This document shows, in pieces, positions 1 through 9,691 of a DNA stretch of 64,000 nt (position 1 is its first letter; the number at the start of each line of letters is the position of its first letter). The stretch covers positions 1,116,001-1,180,000 of the forward strand of contig NZ_CP049199.1 of NCBI RefSeq assembly GCF_011045195.1, in the 5' to 3' direction. Below the pieces are notes generated by a model. That model was not told the DNA's origin. It was given only the letters and a program-made list of their open reading frames with translations, and searched no databases. Made by a program: the position numbers and the translations under genes. Source of the DNA: Caulobacter soli. GTDB lineage: Bacteria > Pseudomonadota > Alphaproteobacteria > Caulobacterales > Caulobacteraceae.

Positions 1-390
1 GAGCTGGCCAAGCGCTGCAACCTGTCGCCGGCGGCCACCTTCGACCGCGTGCGGCGGCTGCGCGAGCGGGGTTTCATAACCGGCTACGCGGCCCTGCTGG
101 ACCCGGCCAAGGTGGACCGAGCCCTGCTGATCTTCGTCGAGGTGGTGCTGGACCGCACGACGGGCGATGTGTTCGAGGAGTTCGGCGCGGCCGTCCGGAG
201 GGCGCCCGAGATCCTGGAATGCCACATGGTGGCGGGCGGTTTCGATTATCTGATCAAGGCCCGGGTGCGCGACATGGAGGCCTATCGGGGGTTCCTGGGC
301 GACATCCTGGTCAAGATGCCGGGGGTTCGCGAGACGCGGACCTACGCGGTGCTGGAAGAGGTGAAGAGCACGGTGCAACTGCCGTTGTGA
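1..390 (+). CDS. Lrp/AsnC family transcriptional regulator (5' partial)
   Basis: The reading frame is open from base 1, so the start codon and first helix lie outside the window. The visible 129 residues begin in the second half of the winged helix-turn-helix (ELAKRCNLSPAATFDRVRRL) and continue through the RAM/AsnC ligand-binding domain, with the typical ECHMVAGGFDYLIKARVRDM stretch followed by a VRETRTYAVLEEVKST tail, as in Lrp proteins. Family members bind amino acids and form octamers that regulate amino acid metabolism; the specific ligand cannot be read here. The gene ends just before a short hairpin (402-431). Confidence 0.9.
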   Translation, partial: ELAKRCNLSPAATFDRVRRLRERGFITGYAALLDPAKVDRALLIFVEVVLDRTTGDVFEEFGAAVRRAPEILECHMVAGGFDYLIKARVRDMEAYRGFLGDILVKMPGVRETRTYAVLEEVKSTVQLPL

Positions 391-401
391 CAGCAAAAAG
401 C

Positions 402-431
402 CGCTCATCCCGGCGTTCGCCGGGAAGAGCG
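402..431. terminator. hairpin between converging Lrp and CGNR genes
   Basis: Arms CGCTC...GAGCG enclose a second stem CCGGCG/CGCCGG around a TTC loop. There is no T-run. It lies between two converging stop codons and shares its core (CTCATCCCGGCGTTCGCCGGG) with a longer hairpin at 55319-55350, so it is also one copy of a dispersed palindrome. Confidence 0.5.
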
Positions 432-433
432 AG

Positions 434-1003
434 TTATTGGGAGCGTTCTCGCGCCCTGAACCCCGCCACCTTGGCCTTGTTCCCGCAGGCGCTCATCGAG
501 CACCAGCGGCGGTCGCCCTTGCGGGAGATGTCGACGAACAGCACCGCGCAGGGCGGGCCCTCGCACTGGCGGATGCGGTCCCCGAAATCGCCGCCCAGCA
601 GCGACACGCCTTCCCGAGCCAACTCCGCCAGCAGGCCGCGGACGTCGCCGGACAGGCGGGCGCGGCCGTCCGGACCCAGCTGCAGAGGCGCGGCGGGCAG
701 GGCGGCGTAGGCGTTGAGCAGGTCGCGGTCGGCGTCGGGCAGCGCGGCGCCCTCGGCGCGCGACAGGGCCAGGCGGTAGAGCGCCTCGCGCAGCGACCGG
801 GCTTGCACCAGATTGCCTTCCGTCGAGCCCGGTGGGACCCGCGCCAACTCCGCGGCCACCAGCCAGCGATCGAGGTCGGCGGCGGTGGCCAGCAGGTCGC
901 GCGGCGCGGCGCCCAGGCGACCGACCATCGTCGCCGCCAGGTCCAGGGCCGGGCTGCCGCCGCGAAACTTGAAGCCGTCGCGGATCTCCGCCTTTCCCGT
1001 CAT
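434..1003 (-). CDS. CGNR zinc-finger (ABATE domain) regulator
   Basis: This 189-residue protein has an N-terminal ABATE-like alpha-helical domain and a C-terminal CGNR zinc finger: CEGPPCAVLFVDISRKGDRR, then WCSMSACGNKAKVAGFRAR. The two Cys pairs (C-x4-C and C-x4-C) would bind zinc. CGNR proteins are presumed stress or catabolic transcription regulators. I prefer the ATG at 1003 over the upstream GTG at 1045 because GGAGG sits 4 bases before the ATG. It is divergent from the lipocalin-like gene across an operator-like repeat (1025-1076), which suggests it regulates that neighbour; this is inference. Confidence 0.85.
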   Translation of the reverse strand: MTGKAEIRDGFKFRGGSPALDLAATMVGRLGAAPRDLLATAADLDRWLVAAELARVPPGSTEGNLVQARSLREALYRLALSRAEGAALPDADRDLLNAYAALPAAPLQLGPDGRARLSGDVRGLLAELAREGVSLLGGDFGDRIRQCEGPPCAVLFVDISRKGDRRWCSMSACGNKAKVAGFRARERSQ

Positions 1004-1024
1004 GTCGCCTCCGAACCGGATTGA

Positions 1025-1076
1025 CAGGTTACCGTGCTTCACCAAGGATCGACAAGCTAACCTGATAAAGAGGTTA
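1025..1076. promoter_or_regulatory. operator-like repeats between CGNR regulator and lipocalin-like gene
   Basis: The octamer CAGGTTAC occurs at 1025-1032, and an exact inverted repeat TAACCT-7 nt-AGGTTA lies at 1058-1076. That gives three copies of the AGGTTA half-site in the short divergent region, a pattern typical of a repressor or activator site. The bound protein is not shown; the CGNR protein is the obvious candidate. Confidence 0.5.
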
Positions 1077-1092
1077 CTTGCTGGAGAGCGAG

Positions 1093-1596
1093 ATGAACTT
1101 GACCCAAAACCGCCGCCTTGGCCTCGGCCTGACGCTGGCGACGACCCTGCTCGCGACGGCCGCGACGGCCGCCGAACCCTCCCTGGCGGGAACCTGGACG
1201 CTGACGGCGGCCGATCGTCTGAAGCCCGACGGCACGCGCGCCCGCGACTACGGCCAGCATCCCAAGGGGCGGATGATCATCGACGGCCAAGGGCGCTACA
1301 GCTTGCAGATCTTCGACGGCGACCGCCCGCGCATCGCCTCGGGCGACAAGGCCACGGCCACGCCGGCGGAACTGGCCGGGGCGGTGATCGGATCGTCCAC
1401 CCACTACGGGACGGTCGCGATCGACTCCGCCGCCCACGTGCTGGTGTTCAAGATCGAGGGGGCGTCCTTTCCCAACTGGGACGGGACCGAGCAACGGCGC
1501 AAATACGTGCTGACCACCGGCAGCCTCAGCTACCAGGTGCCGACGCCGCGACCGGATGGCTCGATCCCGATCTCGGAGTGGCGGCGCGAGCGGTAG
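1093..1596 (+). CDS. lipocalin-like domain secreted protein
   Basis: This 167-residue protein has a Sec signal peptide (about residues 1-27, cleavage after ATAA) followed by a single lipocalin-like domain beginning SLAGTWTLTAADRL, with GRMIIDGQGRYSLQIF and a C-terminal YVLTTGSLSYQVPTPRPDGS. Such domains are small beta-barrels of mostly unknown ligand. The ATG at 1093 is chosen because GGAG lies 6 bases upstream; an in-frame ATG at 1078 would place residues before the signal peptide. It is divergent from the CGNR regulator and probably controlled from the shared operator-like repeats. Confidence 0.8.
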   Translation: MNLTQNRRLGLGLTLATTLLATAATAAEPSLAGTWTLTAADRLKPDGTRARDYGQHPKGRMIIDGQGRYSLQIFDGDRPRIASGDKATATPAELAGAVIGSSTHYGTVAIDSAAHVLVFKIEGASFPNWDGTEQRRKYVLTTGSLSYQVPTPRPDGSIPISEWRRER

Positions 1597-1612
1597 GTAC
1601 GGGAAGGGGCTG

Positions 1613-2737
1613 TCATCGCGTATAGGCGGGCGGCTGCAGCGGCGTCGGCGTCGGATTGAGCGCCACCCAACGGACGGCCAGTTCGCACAGCCCGGCGCCC
1701 GCGCCGTCGATCTCCCGTACCTTGGCGATCAACTGGGCGGCCCGATCGCGATCCGCGTCGGGCAAGGGCTGCCCGGAACCGATGTGGGTCAGGAAGGCGC
1801 GGGTCATCTTGCCGTAGTCGGCGTCCCAATTCGCCGCGCCGTTCCGGTCGACCTCGTCGGCGACGCGACCGGCGATGCGGATGACCTCGCCCTGGACGGT
1901 GGAGGCGGGACCTTGCGAGGGGACCAGCAGGGTCCACAGCTCCTGATGCTGGTCCTGCCAGCGTGGCGATCTGGCGACGATCGGCGAGCGACCGTCGTAC
2001 ATCTGGCGGCGGGGAACGGGCGGCGCGTCGAACAGCGCATAGAGGCGATCGAGCGCCGCGCTGGTCGCCTCGACGGAGTCCGGATTGAACCCCGCGCGAT
2101 GGAACTCGAAGTTCTCGCCGATACGCTGCACGAAGGCGCGCATCTGCGGCGTGACGGGCGTCCGCTCGTCGCGCCCGCCCGCGAAGACGCGCTTGACCAG
2201 GCTACTCAGGCCGCTGGCGCGAGGCGGGGGCGTGTCCGCCGCGAGCAGCAACGCGGCGATCGTCGCCATGGGTTCGATCTGGCTGTTGCTGCAGTACTGC
2301 AGCGCCGCCGCCAGCGGAGACAGGCCCGACGCGTTGAGGACGTCGGCGCGCGCGCCCCGGTCGAGCAGGGCGCGCACGGCCTCGGCGTTGCCGGACTTGG
2401 CGGCCATGTGCAGCGGGGTCGCCGCCTCATGGTCCGTCGCGTGGACGTCGGCGCCCAGGTCGAGCAACGTCTCGACCTCTCTGAACCGGCCTGAGGCGAG
2501 GTTGTGCAGCGGTGTGCGGTTATAGGTGTCCCGAGCCTCCAGGTCGGCGCCTTGCTCGACCAGCCAGCGGGCCAGCTCATCCGGGCAATCATAGAACGCC
2601 AGCGTGGTCTGCTTGCCATAGCCGCCGCGCGCGTCGAGTTCGCAGGTCTCGAAGACCCCCTTGAGCGCGGCGAGGTCGCTGGTCTTCAGAAGCGACGCAA
2701 AGTCCTTCGGAAGAAGCTTCTTCTTGGCCTTTGGCAT
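1613..2737 (-). CDS. ankyrin-repeat protein
   Basis: This 374-residue cytoplasmic protein begins with a basic stretch (MPKAKKKLLPKD). It carries ankyrin repeats at about residues 45-150: YNRTPLHNLASGRFREVETLLDLGADV, EAATPLHMAAKSGNAEAVRALLDRGARAD and ASGLSPLAAALQY, each with the TPLH-type turn. The C-terminal half (about 190-374) has no motif I recognise. Ankyrin repeats mediate protein-protein contact; the partner is unknown. There is no signal peptide. The gene stands alone between the lipocalin-like gene (convergent) and the efflux operon. Confidence 0.8.
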   Translation of the reverse strand: MPKAKKKLLPKDFASLLKTSDLAALKGVFETCELDARGGYGKQTTLAFYDCPDELARWLVEQGADLEARDTYNRTPLHNLASGRFREVETLLDLGADVHATDHEAATPLHMAAKSGNAEAVRALLDRGARADVLNASGLSPLAAALQYCSNSQIEPMATIAALLLAADTPPPRASGLSSLVKRVFAGGRDERTPVTPQMRAFVQRIGENFEFHRAGFNPDSVEATSAALDRLYALFDAPPVPRRQMYDGRSPIVARSPRWQDQHQELWTLLVPSQGPASTVQGEVIRIAGRVADEVDRNGAANWDADYGKMTRAFLTHIGSGQPLPDADRDRAAQLIAKVREIDGAGAGLCELAVRWVALNPTPTPLQPPAYTR

Positions 2738-2825
2738 GTGTCCCCCTGCGCCGTGATCGGCGCGCCCAGGCTAGCGCACAGTCTCCGGCGCGATCCAGAC
2801 CCCTTCCAGAGTCTTGCGCCAGGTT

Positions 2826-2865
2826 GGAAGGGGCGCGCGGGATTTGGGGGGAGCGCGCCCCTTCC
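2826..2865. terminator. 13-bp-stem hairpin downstream of nodT
   Basis: Perfect arms GGAAGGGGCGCGC (2826-2838) and GCGCGCCCCTTCC (2853-2865) enclose a 14-nt G-rich loop. It lies between the end of the efflux operon and the start of the ankyrin gene. There is no U-tract, so it may be a transcript-end stabiliser or a dispersed palindrome rather than an intrinsic terminator. Confidence 0.45.
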
Positions 2866-2931
2866 GGCTTGGCGACGTCGGGGGGCGACGCCGCTAGCAC
2901 TCCCCCGCTGGGGACGGGGGATCGGTGTAGC

Positions 2932-4341
2932 TCAGCGGCTGGCGGGAGCCCCGCCGCCGAGCGCCTTGTACAGCGTGGCCAAGTTGGTCTCCCGCGCCAG
3001 GCGGGCGACGATCAGGGTCTTCTGCGAGGTGTAGAGCGTGCGCTGGGCGTCCAGCACGGTCAGCGAGCTGTCGATCCCCGCGCCGTAGCGGGCCTGCGAC
3101 AGGCGGACCGAGACATTGGCGGCGGCGACCAGGCGCTCCTGCGAGCCGACCCGTTCCTGGATCGTCGACTGCACGGCCAGGCCGTCGGCCACTTCGCGGA
3201 AGGCGGTCTGGACAGCCTTCTCGTAGTTGGCGACGGCGATGTCGCGACCGGCCTTGGCGCTGTCGAGATTGGCCACGTTGGCCCCGCCGGCGAAGATCGG
3301 CAGGCTGACGCGCGGGGCGAAGCTCCACGTGCCGTTGCCGCTGTCGAACAGGCTGCTCAACGAGCCGCTGGCGACCCCGGCGGCGGCCGTCAGGCTGATG
3401 CTGGGGAAGAAGGCCGCGCGGGCCGCGCCGATATTGGCGTTGGCCCCGGCCAGCTGATGCTCGGCGGCCAGCACGTCCGGACGACGCGTCAGCACGTCGG
3501 ACGGCAGGCCGGCCGGCAGGTCGCGCAGGATCTGGGCCGTGACCAGGCCGCCGGCCGGCAGCAGGTCGGCGGGCACGTCGGCGCCCACGGCCAGGCGCAG
3601 GGCGTTCTTGTCCTGCTCGACCAGGGCGATCGCGGTGGCCACGTCGCTGCGGGCGGCCTCGATCAGCGTCTCGGCCTGGCTGACCTCGAGCTGCGAGATG
3701 GCTCCGGCCTCGAAGCGCTTGCGGATCAGGACCATGGTGTCCTGACGGGTGCGCAGCGTTTCCTGCGACAGGTCCAGCAGGTCCTCGTCGGCGGCCAGGT
3801 TCAGCCAGGCGCTGGCCGTCTGGGCGATCAGGCTGATCTGAACCGAACGGCTGACCTCGCGGGTGGCCAGGTAGTTCTGCAGGGCCACGTTGTTCAGGCT
3901 GCGCACGCGGCCGAACAGGTCGATCTCCCACGAGGTGACTCCGACGCCGGCGGTGTAGGCCTCGACGTCGCGCGAGACGCCCGGCTGGGTCTGGGCGGAC
4001 GAATTCTCGCCGCGCGTCCCCGTCGCCGTGGCGGCCACCGACGGCACGAGGGCCGCGCGCTGGATGCGGTACTGGGCGCGGGCCTGCTCGATGTCGAGCA
4101 CCGCCACGCGCAGGTCGCGGTTGTTGTTCAGCGCCAGGTCGATCACGCCTTGCAGGCGCGGATCGATGAACACCTCGCGCCAGCCCAGGTCGGCGGCGGA
4201 GGCCGCCGAGCTGGTGTTGGCGCCGGCGATCGGCCAGGCGTTGGCCACCGGCAGGGCCGGGCGCACGGTCGGCGGCGCCAGGGTGCAGGCGCTCAGGGCC
4301 GAGGCCGCGAGCAGGGTGAGGGTCAGGTTACGCAGAAGCAT
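2932..4341 (-). CDS. nodT: RND efflux outer-membrane channel lipoprotein, NodT/OprM family
   Basis: This 469-residue protein forms the outer-membrane duct of a tripartite RND pump. It has a lipoprotein signal with lipobox LSAC (Cys19), followed by two TolC-like outer efflux repeats (about residues 60-260 and 270-460). Family features are WEIDLFGRVRS, FEAGAISQLEVSQAETLI, LLTRRPDVLAAEHQL-type DVL-RRPDV and LSQARYGAGIDSSLTVLDAQRTL. It is the last gene of acrA-acrB-nodT, starting one base after the acrB stop, so it is almost certainly translationally coupled. In Caulobacter the orthologous pump exports drugs and bile-salt-like compounds. Confidence 0.93.
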   Translation of the reverse strand: MLLRNLTLTLLAASALSACTLAPPTVRPALPVANAWPIAGANTSSAASAADLGWREVFIDPRLQGVIDLALNNNRDLRVAVLDIEQARAQYRIQRAALVPSVAATATGTRGENSSAQTQPGVSRDVEAYTAGVGVTSWEIDLFGRVRSLNNVALQNYLATREVSRSVQISLIAQTASAWLNLAADEDLLDLSQETLRTRQDTMVLIRKRFEAGAISQLEVSQAETLIEAARSDVATAIALVEQDKNALRLAVGADVPADLLPAGGLVTAQILRDLPAGLPSDVLTRRPDVLAAEHQLAGANANIGAARAAFFPSISLTAAAGVASGSLSSLFDSGNGTWSFAPRVSLPIFAGGANVANLDSAKAGRDIAVANYEKAVQTAFREVADGLAVQSTIQERVGSQERLVAAANVSVRLSQARYGAGIDSSLTVLDAQRTLYTSQKTLIVARLARETNLATLYKALGGGAPASR

Positions 4342-4342
4342 C

Positions 4343-7300
4343 TCAGTGGCTCTCGGCCGGAGTCGTGACGGCCTCGTCGTCGTGACGACGCGGCTTGGGT
4401 TTGAAGATCTTCTCGACCAGCACGAAGAACAGCGGGACGAAGAAGATCGCCAGCAGGGTGGCCGAGATCATGCCGCCGATCACGCCCGTGCCGATGGCGT
4501 GCTGGCTGCCCGAGCCCGCCCCGTTGGAGATCGCCAGGGGCAGCACGCCGAACACGAAGGCCAGCGAGGTCATGATGATCGGACGCAGACGGATGCGGAC
4601 CGCCTCGACCGTCGCCTCGACCAGCTCCATGCCCTGTTCGTGCAGGTCCTTGGCGAACTCGACGATCAGGATGGCGTTCTTGGACGCCAGGCCCATGGTC
4701 GTCAGGAGGCCCACCTGGAAGTAGATGTCGTTGGACAGGCCGCGCAGGCTGGTCGCCAGCAGGGCGCCGACGATGCCCAGCGGGATGACCATGATCACCG
4801 ACAGCGGGATCGACCAGCTCTCGTACAGAGCCGCCAGCAGCAGGAACACCACCAGGATCGAGATGCCGTAGAGGGCCGGAGCCTGGTTGCCCGACTCGCG
4901 CTCCTGGGCCGACAGGCCGGTCCATTCGAAGCCGATGCCTGGCGGCAGCTGGGCGGCGATCTTCTCCATGGCGGCCATGGCCTGGCCCGAGCTCTTGCCC
5001 GGGGCGGGCGAGCCCTGGATGTTGATCGACGACAGGCCGTTATAGCGTTCCAGGCGCGGCGAGCCGTAGACCCAGTGGCTGGTGGCGAACGACGAGAACG
5101 GGGCCATCGTGCCGGTGCTGGTGCGGACGTACCAGTTGTTCAGGTCCTCCGGCCGCATGCGGTAGGGCGCGTCGGCCTGGACGTAGACCTTCTTGATCCG
5201 GCCGCGGTCGATGAAGTCGTTGACGTAGGAGCCGCCCCACGCGGCGCTGAGCGCGGCGTTGATGTCGGCGGTGGTCAGGCCCATCGCCCCGGCCTTGGCC
5301 TGGTCGATGTCGATCTTCAGCTGCGGGGTGTCGTCCTGGCCGTTGGGACGCACGCCGGCCAGGGTCGGATCCTTGGAGGCCATGCCCAGAATCTGGTTGC
5401 GCGCGGCGACCAGGGCCTCGTGACCGACGCCGCCGGTGTCCTGCAGCTGGAAGTCGAAGCCCGACGAGGTGCCCAGTTCCGGCACGGCCGGCGGCACGAT
5501 CGCGAAGACCATGGCGTCGCGGATCTGCAGGAACTTGCCCATGGCCCGGCCGGCGATGGCCGGAGCCTTCTGCTTGGCGGCCTTGCGCTCGTCGAAGTCC
5601 TTCAGGCGGATGAAGGCCAGGCCGGCGTTCTGACCGGCGCCGGCGAAGCTGAAGCCGGCGACGGTGAAGACCGCGTGCACCGAGTCCTTCTCGTCGACCA
5701 GGAAGTGGTTCCGCACGGTGTCGAGCACGCGCTGGGTGCGCTCCTCGGTGGCGCCGGGCGGCAGCTGGACGATGGTGAACATCGTGCCCTGGTCTTCCTC
5801 GGGGAGGAAGGCGCTGGGCAGGCGAATGAACAGGAAGCCCATCACCAGGATGACCACGCCATAGGCGACCATCCAGCGGCCGCTCTTGCCCAGCAGCTTG
5901 CGCACCGAGCCCTGATAGCGGTTGCTGACGTCGTTGAAGTTACGGTTGAACCAGCCGAAGAAGCCCTTGTCCGAGGTGGTGTGGCCCTTGCTGACGGGCT
6001 TGAGCAGGGTGGCGCAGAGGGCCGGCGTCAGGATCAGGGCGACCAGCACCGACAGGGCCATGGCCGAGACGATGGTGATCGAGAACTGTCGGTAGATCAC
6101 GCCCTGCGAACCGCCGAAGAAGGCCATGGGCACGAACACCGCGGCCAGGACCAGGGCGATGCCGATCAGGGCGCCGGTGATCTCGTTCATCGACTTGCGC
6201 GTGGCTTCGATGGGCGACAGCCCTTCCTCGCTCATCACCCGTTCGACGTTCTCGACCACGACGATGGCGTCGTCGACCAGCAGGCCGATGGCCAGCACCA
6301 GGCCGAACATGGTCAGGGTGTTGATCGAGTAGCCGAAGGCCGCCAGCACGCCGAAGGTGCCCAGCAGGACGACCGGCACGGCGATGGTCGGGATCAGGGT
6401 CGCGCGCCAGTTCTGCAGGAACAGGAACATGACGATGAAGACCAGCACGACGGCTTCGACCAGGGTCTTGATCACTTCCTCGATCGACAGCCGCACGAAC
6501 GGCGTCGAGTCATAGGGGATGACGTACTTGAAGTTGGCCGGGAAGCTCTTCTCCAGCTGGGTCATCCGCGCCTTGATGGCGTCGGCGGTGTCCAGGGCGT
6601 TGGCGCCGGGGGCCAGCTTCACGGCCAGGCCGGCGGCGGGCTTGCCGTTGTACTTGGCGCCGAAGCCGTAGTTTTCCGCGCCGAGCTCGACCCGGGCGAC
6701 GTCGCGCAGGTGGACGATGGCGCCGCCTTCGCTGTTCTTGACGATGATGTCTTCGAACTGGGCCGGGGTGGTCAGGCGCGACTGGGCGGTGATCGTGGCG
6801 TTCAGGGCGGTGCCCGGCACGTTGGGCACGCCGCCCAGCTGGCCGGCCGAAACCTGGGCGTTCTGGGCGCGGATGGCGGCCTGCACGTCGGCCGGGGTCA
6901 GGCTGAAGCTGGCCAGCTTGGTCGGGTTCAGCCAGATGCGCATGGCGTATTGCGCGCCGAACAGCTGGACGTCGCCCACGCCGTCGACGCGGCTCAGGGG
7001 GTCTTGCAGGTTGCTGGCGATGTAGTCGGCCAGGTCGGTGTTGGTGGTCTTCGGATCGTCCGAGTACATGCCGACGATCAGCAGGAAGTTACGCGCCGAC
7101 TTGGCGACCGTCAGGCCTTGCTGCTGCACTTCCTGCGGCAGGAGGGCGGTGGCGGTCTGCAGCTTGTTCTGCACCTGCACCTGGGCGATGTCGATGTTGG
7201 TGCCGGCCTTGAAGGTCAGGGTGGTGGTGGCCGAGCCCGAGCTGTCGCTGGTCGACGACATGTAATCCAGGCCGTCCAGGCCCTTCATCTTCTGTTCGAT

Positions 7301-7495
7301 GACCTGGGTGACGCTGTCCTCGACGGTCTTGGCCGAGGCGCCGGGATAGACCGCGCTGACCGAGACCTGGGGCAGGGCGATGTCGGGGTACTGGGCGATC
7401 GGCAGGGTGCGGATGGCCAGCACGCCGGCCAGCATGATGACGATCGCGACAACCCACGCGAAGATCGGCCGGTCGATGAAGAAACGGGAAAGCAT
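4343..7495 (-). CDS. acrB: RND multidrug efflux permease, AcrB/HAE1 family
   Basis: This 1050-residue inner-membrane drug/proton antiporter has the full HAE1 length. It shows [18 protein letters not shown] at the N-terminal first membrane helix, two periplasmic porter loops, the proton-relay helix 4 ([20 protein letters not shown], with the paired Asp) and helix 10 ([17 protein letters not shown], with the conserved Lys). It lies between the adaptor gene (12-nt gap) and nodT (1-nt gap). The opposite strand has a very long open frame without family features, which is a composition artefact. Confidence 0.97.
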   Translation of the reverse strand: MLSRFFIDRPIFAWVVAIVIMLAGVLAIRTLPIAQYPDIALPQVSVSAVYPGASAKTVEDSVTQVIEQKMKGLDGLDYMSSTSDSSGSATTTLTFKAGTNIDIAQVQVQNKLQTATALLPQEVQQQGLTVAKSARNFLLIVGMYSDDPKTTNTDLADYIASNLQDPLSRVDGVGDVQLFGAQYAMRIWLNPTKLASFSLTPADVQAAIRAQNAQVSAGQLGGVPNVPGTALNATITAQSRLTTPAQFEDIIVKNSEGGAIVHLRDVARVELGAENYGFGAKYNGKPAAGLAVKLAPGANALDTADAIKARMTQLEKSFPANFKYVIPYDSTPFVRLSIEEVIKTLVEAVVLVFIVMFLFLQNWRATLIPTIAVPVVLLGTFGVLAAFGYSINTLTMFGLVLAIGLLVDDAIVVVENVERVMSEEGLSPIEATRKSMNEITGALIGIALVLAAVFVPMAFFGGSQGVIYRQFSITIVSAMALSVLVALILTPALCATLLKPVSKGHTTSDKGFFGWFNRNFNDVSNRYQGSVRKLLGKSGRWMVAYGVVILVMGFLFIRLPSAFLPEEDQGTMFTIVQLPPGATEERTQRVLDTVRNHFLVDEKDSVHAVFTVAGFSFAGAGQNAGLAFIRLKDFDERKAAKQKAPAIAGRAMGKFLQIRDAMVFAIVPPAVPELGTSSGFDFQLQDTGGVGHEALVAARNQILGMASKDPTLAGVRPNGQDDTPQLKIDIDQAKAGAMGLTTADINAALSAAWGGSYVNDFIDRGRIKKVYVQADAPYRMRPEDLNNWYVRTSTGTMAPFSSFATSHWVYGSPRLERYNGLSSINIQGSPAPGKSSGQAMAAMEKIAAQLPPGIGFEWTGLSAQERESGNQAPALYGISILVVFLLLAALYESWSIPLSVIMVIPLGIVGALLATSLRGLSNDIYFQVGLLTTMGLASKNAILIVEFAKDLHEQGMELVEATVEAVRIRLRPIIMTSLAFVFGVLPLAISNGAGSGSQHAIGTGVIGGMISATLLAIFFVPLFFVLVEKIFKPKPRRHDDEAVTTPAESH

Positions 7496-7507
7496 GACGA
7501 ACCGGCC

Positions 7508-8671
7508 TTACTGAGCAGCAGCGGTGGCGGTGATGACGGCCGGCTTCACCGGAGCGCCGGGACGGACCTTCTGCAGGCCCTCGACGATGACCTGGTCGCC
7601 CGGGTTCAGGCCCGAGGTCACCAGCCACTTGTCGCCCACCGTCTGGGCGGCGACGATCTGGCGGGGCTCGGCCGCGCCCTTGGCGCCGACCACCATGACG
7701 GTGGCGTTGCCCTTGGGGTCGCGGCTGACGGCCGGCTGCGGGATCAGCATGCCGCTGTTGGCCACGCCCGCGCCGAGCACGGCGCGCACATAGAGACCCG
7801 GCAGCAGCACGCCGTTGGGGTTGTCGAAGGTGGCGCGCAGGCCGACCGAACCGGTGGTCGGGTCGACGGTGACGTCCGAGAACTCCAGGCGGCCCGGGAT
7901 CGGATAGGTCGAGCCGTCTTCCAGCTTCAGGGTCACCTGGGTCGAGCCCGAACGACCCAGCTTGCCGCTGTTGAACGCCGCCTGCAGCTTCAGCATCTCG
8001 GCCGAGGACTGGGTCAGGTCGACATAGATCTTGGACAGGTCCTGGACCGTGGCCAGGGCGGTGGCCTGGCTGGCGGTGACCAGGGCCCCGGGGGTGACCG
8101 AGCTCTTGCCGACGCGGCCCGAGATCGGGGCCAGCACCTTGGTGTAGCCGAGATTGATGCGGGCGCTGTCGACGGCGGCCTTCTGGGCGGCGACGTTGGC
8201 GGCGGCCTGCAGGCTGGCGGCCTGGGCGTCGTCGTTATCCTGCTTGGAGACCGCGTTGATCTCGACCAGACCCTTGTAACGATCGGCCTTCAACTTGGCG
8301 GCCGTGGCGGTCGCCTGGGCCTGGGCCAGGCCGGCGGCGGCGCTGTTGTAGGCGGCCTGATAGGTGGCCGGATCGATCTGGTACAGCGGCTGGCCGGCGC
8401 GGACATAGCCGCCTTCCTGGAACAGCCGGGCCTTGATGATGCCGCCGACCTGCGGGCGCACTTCTGAGACCAGATAGGCCGAGGTGCGGCCCGTCAGTTC
8501 CGAGGTCAGGGTGACCGGCTCGGTCTTGGCGACGATGACGCCCACCGGCGTCGGGCCGCCCGGGCCCATGCCGCCGGCGGCGCCCTTGCCTTGGCCGCAG
8601 GCGGCCAGGGTCAGGGCGATGGCCGCCAGGGAGGCCGCCGACAGAGCGGCGCGAGAACGGTCGAAGGACAT
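7508..8671 (-). CDS. acrA: RND efflux periplasmic adaptor (membrane fusion protein), AcrA family
   Basis: This 387-residue lipoprotein (lipobox TLAAC, Cys25) bridges AcrB and NodT. It shows the N-terminal barrel-sandwich half (VRPQVGGIIKARLFQEGGYV, AGQPLYQIDPATYQAAY), a coiled-coil hairpin rich in Ala/Gln/Lys (about residues 105-165), the second lipoyl half (INLGYTKVLAPISGRVGKS) and the beta-barrel and membrane-proximal parts (VIVEGLQKVRPGAPV near the C-terminus). It is the first gene of the efflux operon, with its promoter and a palindromic operator directly upstream (8741-8800). Confidence 0.95.
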   Translation of the reverse strand: MSFDRSRAALSAASLAAIALTLAACGQGKGAAGGMGPGGPTPVGVIVAKTEPVTLTSELTGRTSAYLVSEVRPQVGGIIKARLFQEGGYVRAGQPLYQIDPATYQAAYNSAAAGLAQAQATATAAKLKADRYKGLVEINAVSKQDNDDAQAASLQAAANVAAQKAAVDSARINLGYTKVLAPISGRVGKSSVTPGALVTASQATALATVQDLSKIYVDLTQSSAEMLKLQAAFNSGKLGRSGSTQVTLKLEDGSTYPIPGRLEFSDVTVDPTTGSVGLRATFDNPNGVLLPGLYVRAVLGAGVANSGMLIPQPAVSRDPKGNATVMVVGAKGAAEPRQIVAAQTVGDKWLVTSGLNPGDQVIVEGLQKVRPGAPVKPAVITATAAAQ

Positions 8672-8740
8672 GCAGAAAACCCCAGGAGCGACAGGGCGTC
8701 GCAGGCTTTAGCCTTGACGACGCCCTGATGGTAACCAACA

Positions 8741-8800
8741 TGAGAATGAACGTTCATTCTCAGCGGGGCTGGACATAGGTCCGAGGTTGTCGCAAGTCAA
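8741..8800 (-). promoter_or_regulatory. acrA promoter with 22-bp palindromic TetR operator
   Basis: On the minus strand, TTGACT (8800-8795) is separated by exactly 17 bp from TATGTC (8777-8772), a good sigma70-type promoter for acrA. Just downstream of the predicted start point, 8741-8762 is a perfect 22-bp palindrome with half-site TGAGAATGAAC. The placement fits repression by the divergent TetR-family gene at 8861. Confidence 0.75.
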
Positions 8801-8860
8801 CCTCGGGGGTCCCGTCCAGCCTGATCGTGACGGGAATTTAATTGGGAAACGAAGCTTTCG

Positions 8861-9460
8861 ATGGTCGATGACGCCAACACGACGCTGAGGCCGACGCCCG
8901 AGGCGCGGCGGCAGCAGATCCTGGACGCCGCGTGCGATTGCGTGCGGCAGGCCGGGTTCCATGGCGCGAGCATGGCCGAGATCGCCAAGGCCGCTGGCCT
9001 CAGCGTCGGCCAGATCTATCGCTACTTCGAGAACAAGGAGGCGATCATCGCCGCCATCGTCGCCCAGGACCTGGCCGAGATGCGCGAGAAGTTCGCCGAG
9101 ATGGAAAGCCGGCCGGGCGACCTGGTCGACGCCATGACCGAGCACATGCCCGAGGCCGTCGACAAGTGTTTCGACCTGGGCCGCGCCGCCCTGACCCTGG
9201 AAGTCCTGGCCGAGGCCAGCCGCAACCCCAAGGTCGCCGCGATCCTGCGCGCCGCCGACGAGCAGGAGCGCGTCTACGCCCAGGCCATGCTCAACCGCTG
9301 CCGCAAGCCCGAGTGGACGGAGGCCGAATTCCAGGCTCGCTGCGAGGCCGTGGGGCTGCTGTTCGACGGCATGGTCATCCGGGCGGTCAATCACCCCGAC
9401 ACCGATCGCGCGCCCCTGGCCCGCGTTCTGGTCGCGACGCTTAGACAACTGCTGAGCTGA
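8861..9460 (+). CDS. tipR: TetR/AcrR family repressor, TipR-like
   Basis: This 199-residue regulator has an N-terminal TetR helix-turn-helix (about residues 12-60: RRQQILDAACDCVRQAGFHG, MAEIAKAAGLSVGQIYRYFENKEAII) and a C-terminal all-helical ligand domain. It is divergent from acrA-acrB-nodT, the same arrangement as Caulobacter tipR with acrAB2-nodT, so I infer it represses the pump and probably itself through the palindrome at 8741-8762. No strong ribosome binding site precedes the ATG; an ATG two codons later is an alternative. The symbol rests on synteny and family, not on a search. Confidence 0.8.
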   Translation: MVDDANTTLRPTPEARRQQILDAACDCVRQAGFHGASMAEIAKAAGLSVGQIYRYFENKEAIIAAIVAQDLAEMREKFAEMESRPGDLVDAMTEHMPEAVDKCFDLGRAALTLEVLAEASRNPKVAAILRAADEQERVYAQAMLNRCRKPEWTEAEFQARCEAVGLLFDGMVIRAVNHPDTDRAPLARVLVATLRQLLS

Positions 9461-9691
9461 AGCCGCGTAGCTGCTCAAGAACCGTCTCCGAGGGGGTGCG
9501 GTCGGACCAACGTCACGCTGGACAACAGCGCTAGGCGTTACCTAACGTCAAGTCGCAACGATAAAAAGTCGGTTCCGATGTCGGACCCTCCCGCGCTCGT
9601 GCGTCCTTCGTGGGATCGCACGCCTCGGATTTGACCGGGGACGGGCGCGGCGGACCGTCGGCGGCCGCCACAGTGGAACAGGGAAGACGCC

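Noticed and set aside
4028..8467. A 1479-codon open frame on the plus strand opposite acrA-acrB-nodT
   Set aside because: High-GC codon bias keeps the antisense frame open; its translation is low-complexity (Gln, Asp, Gly, Arg, Val-rich) with no domain, while the minus strand encodes canonical RND proteins.
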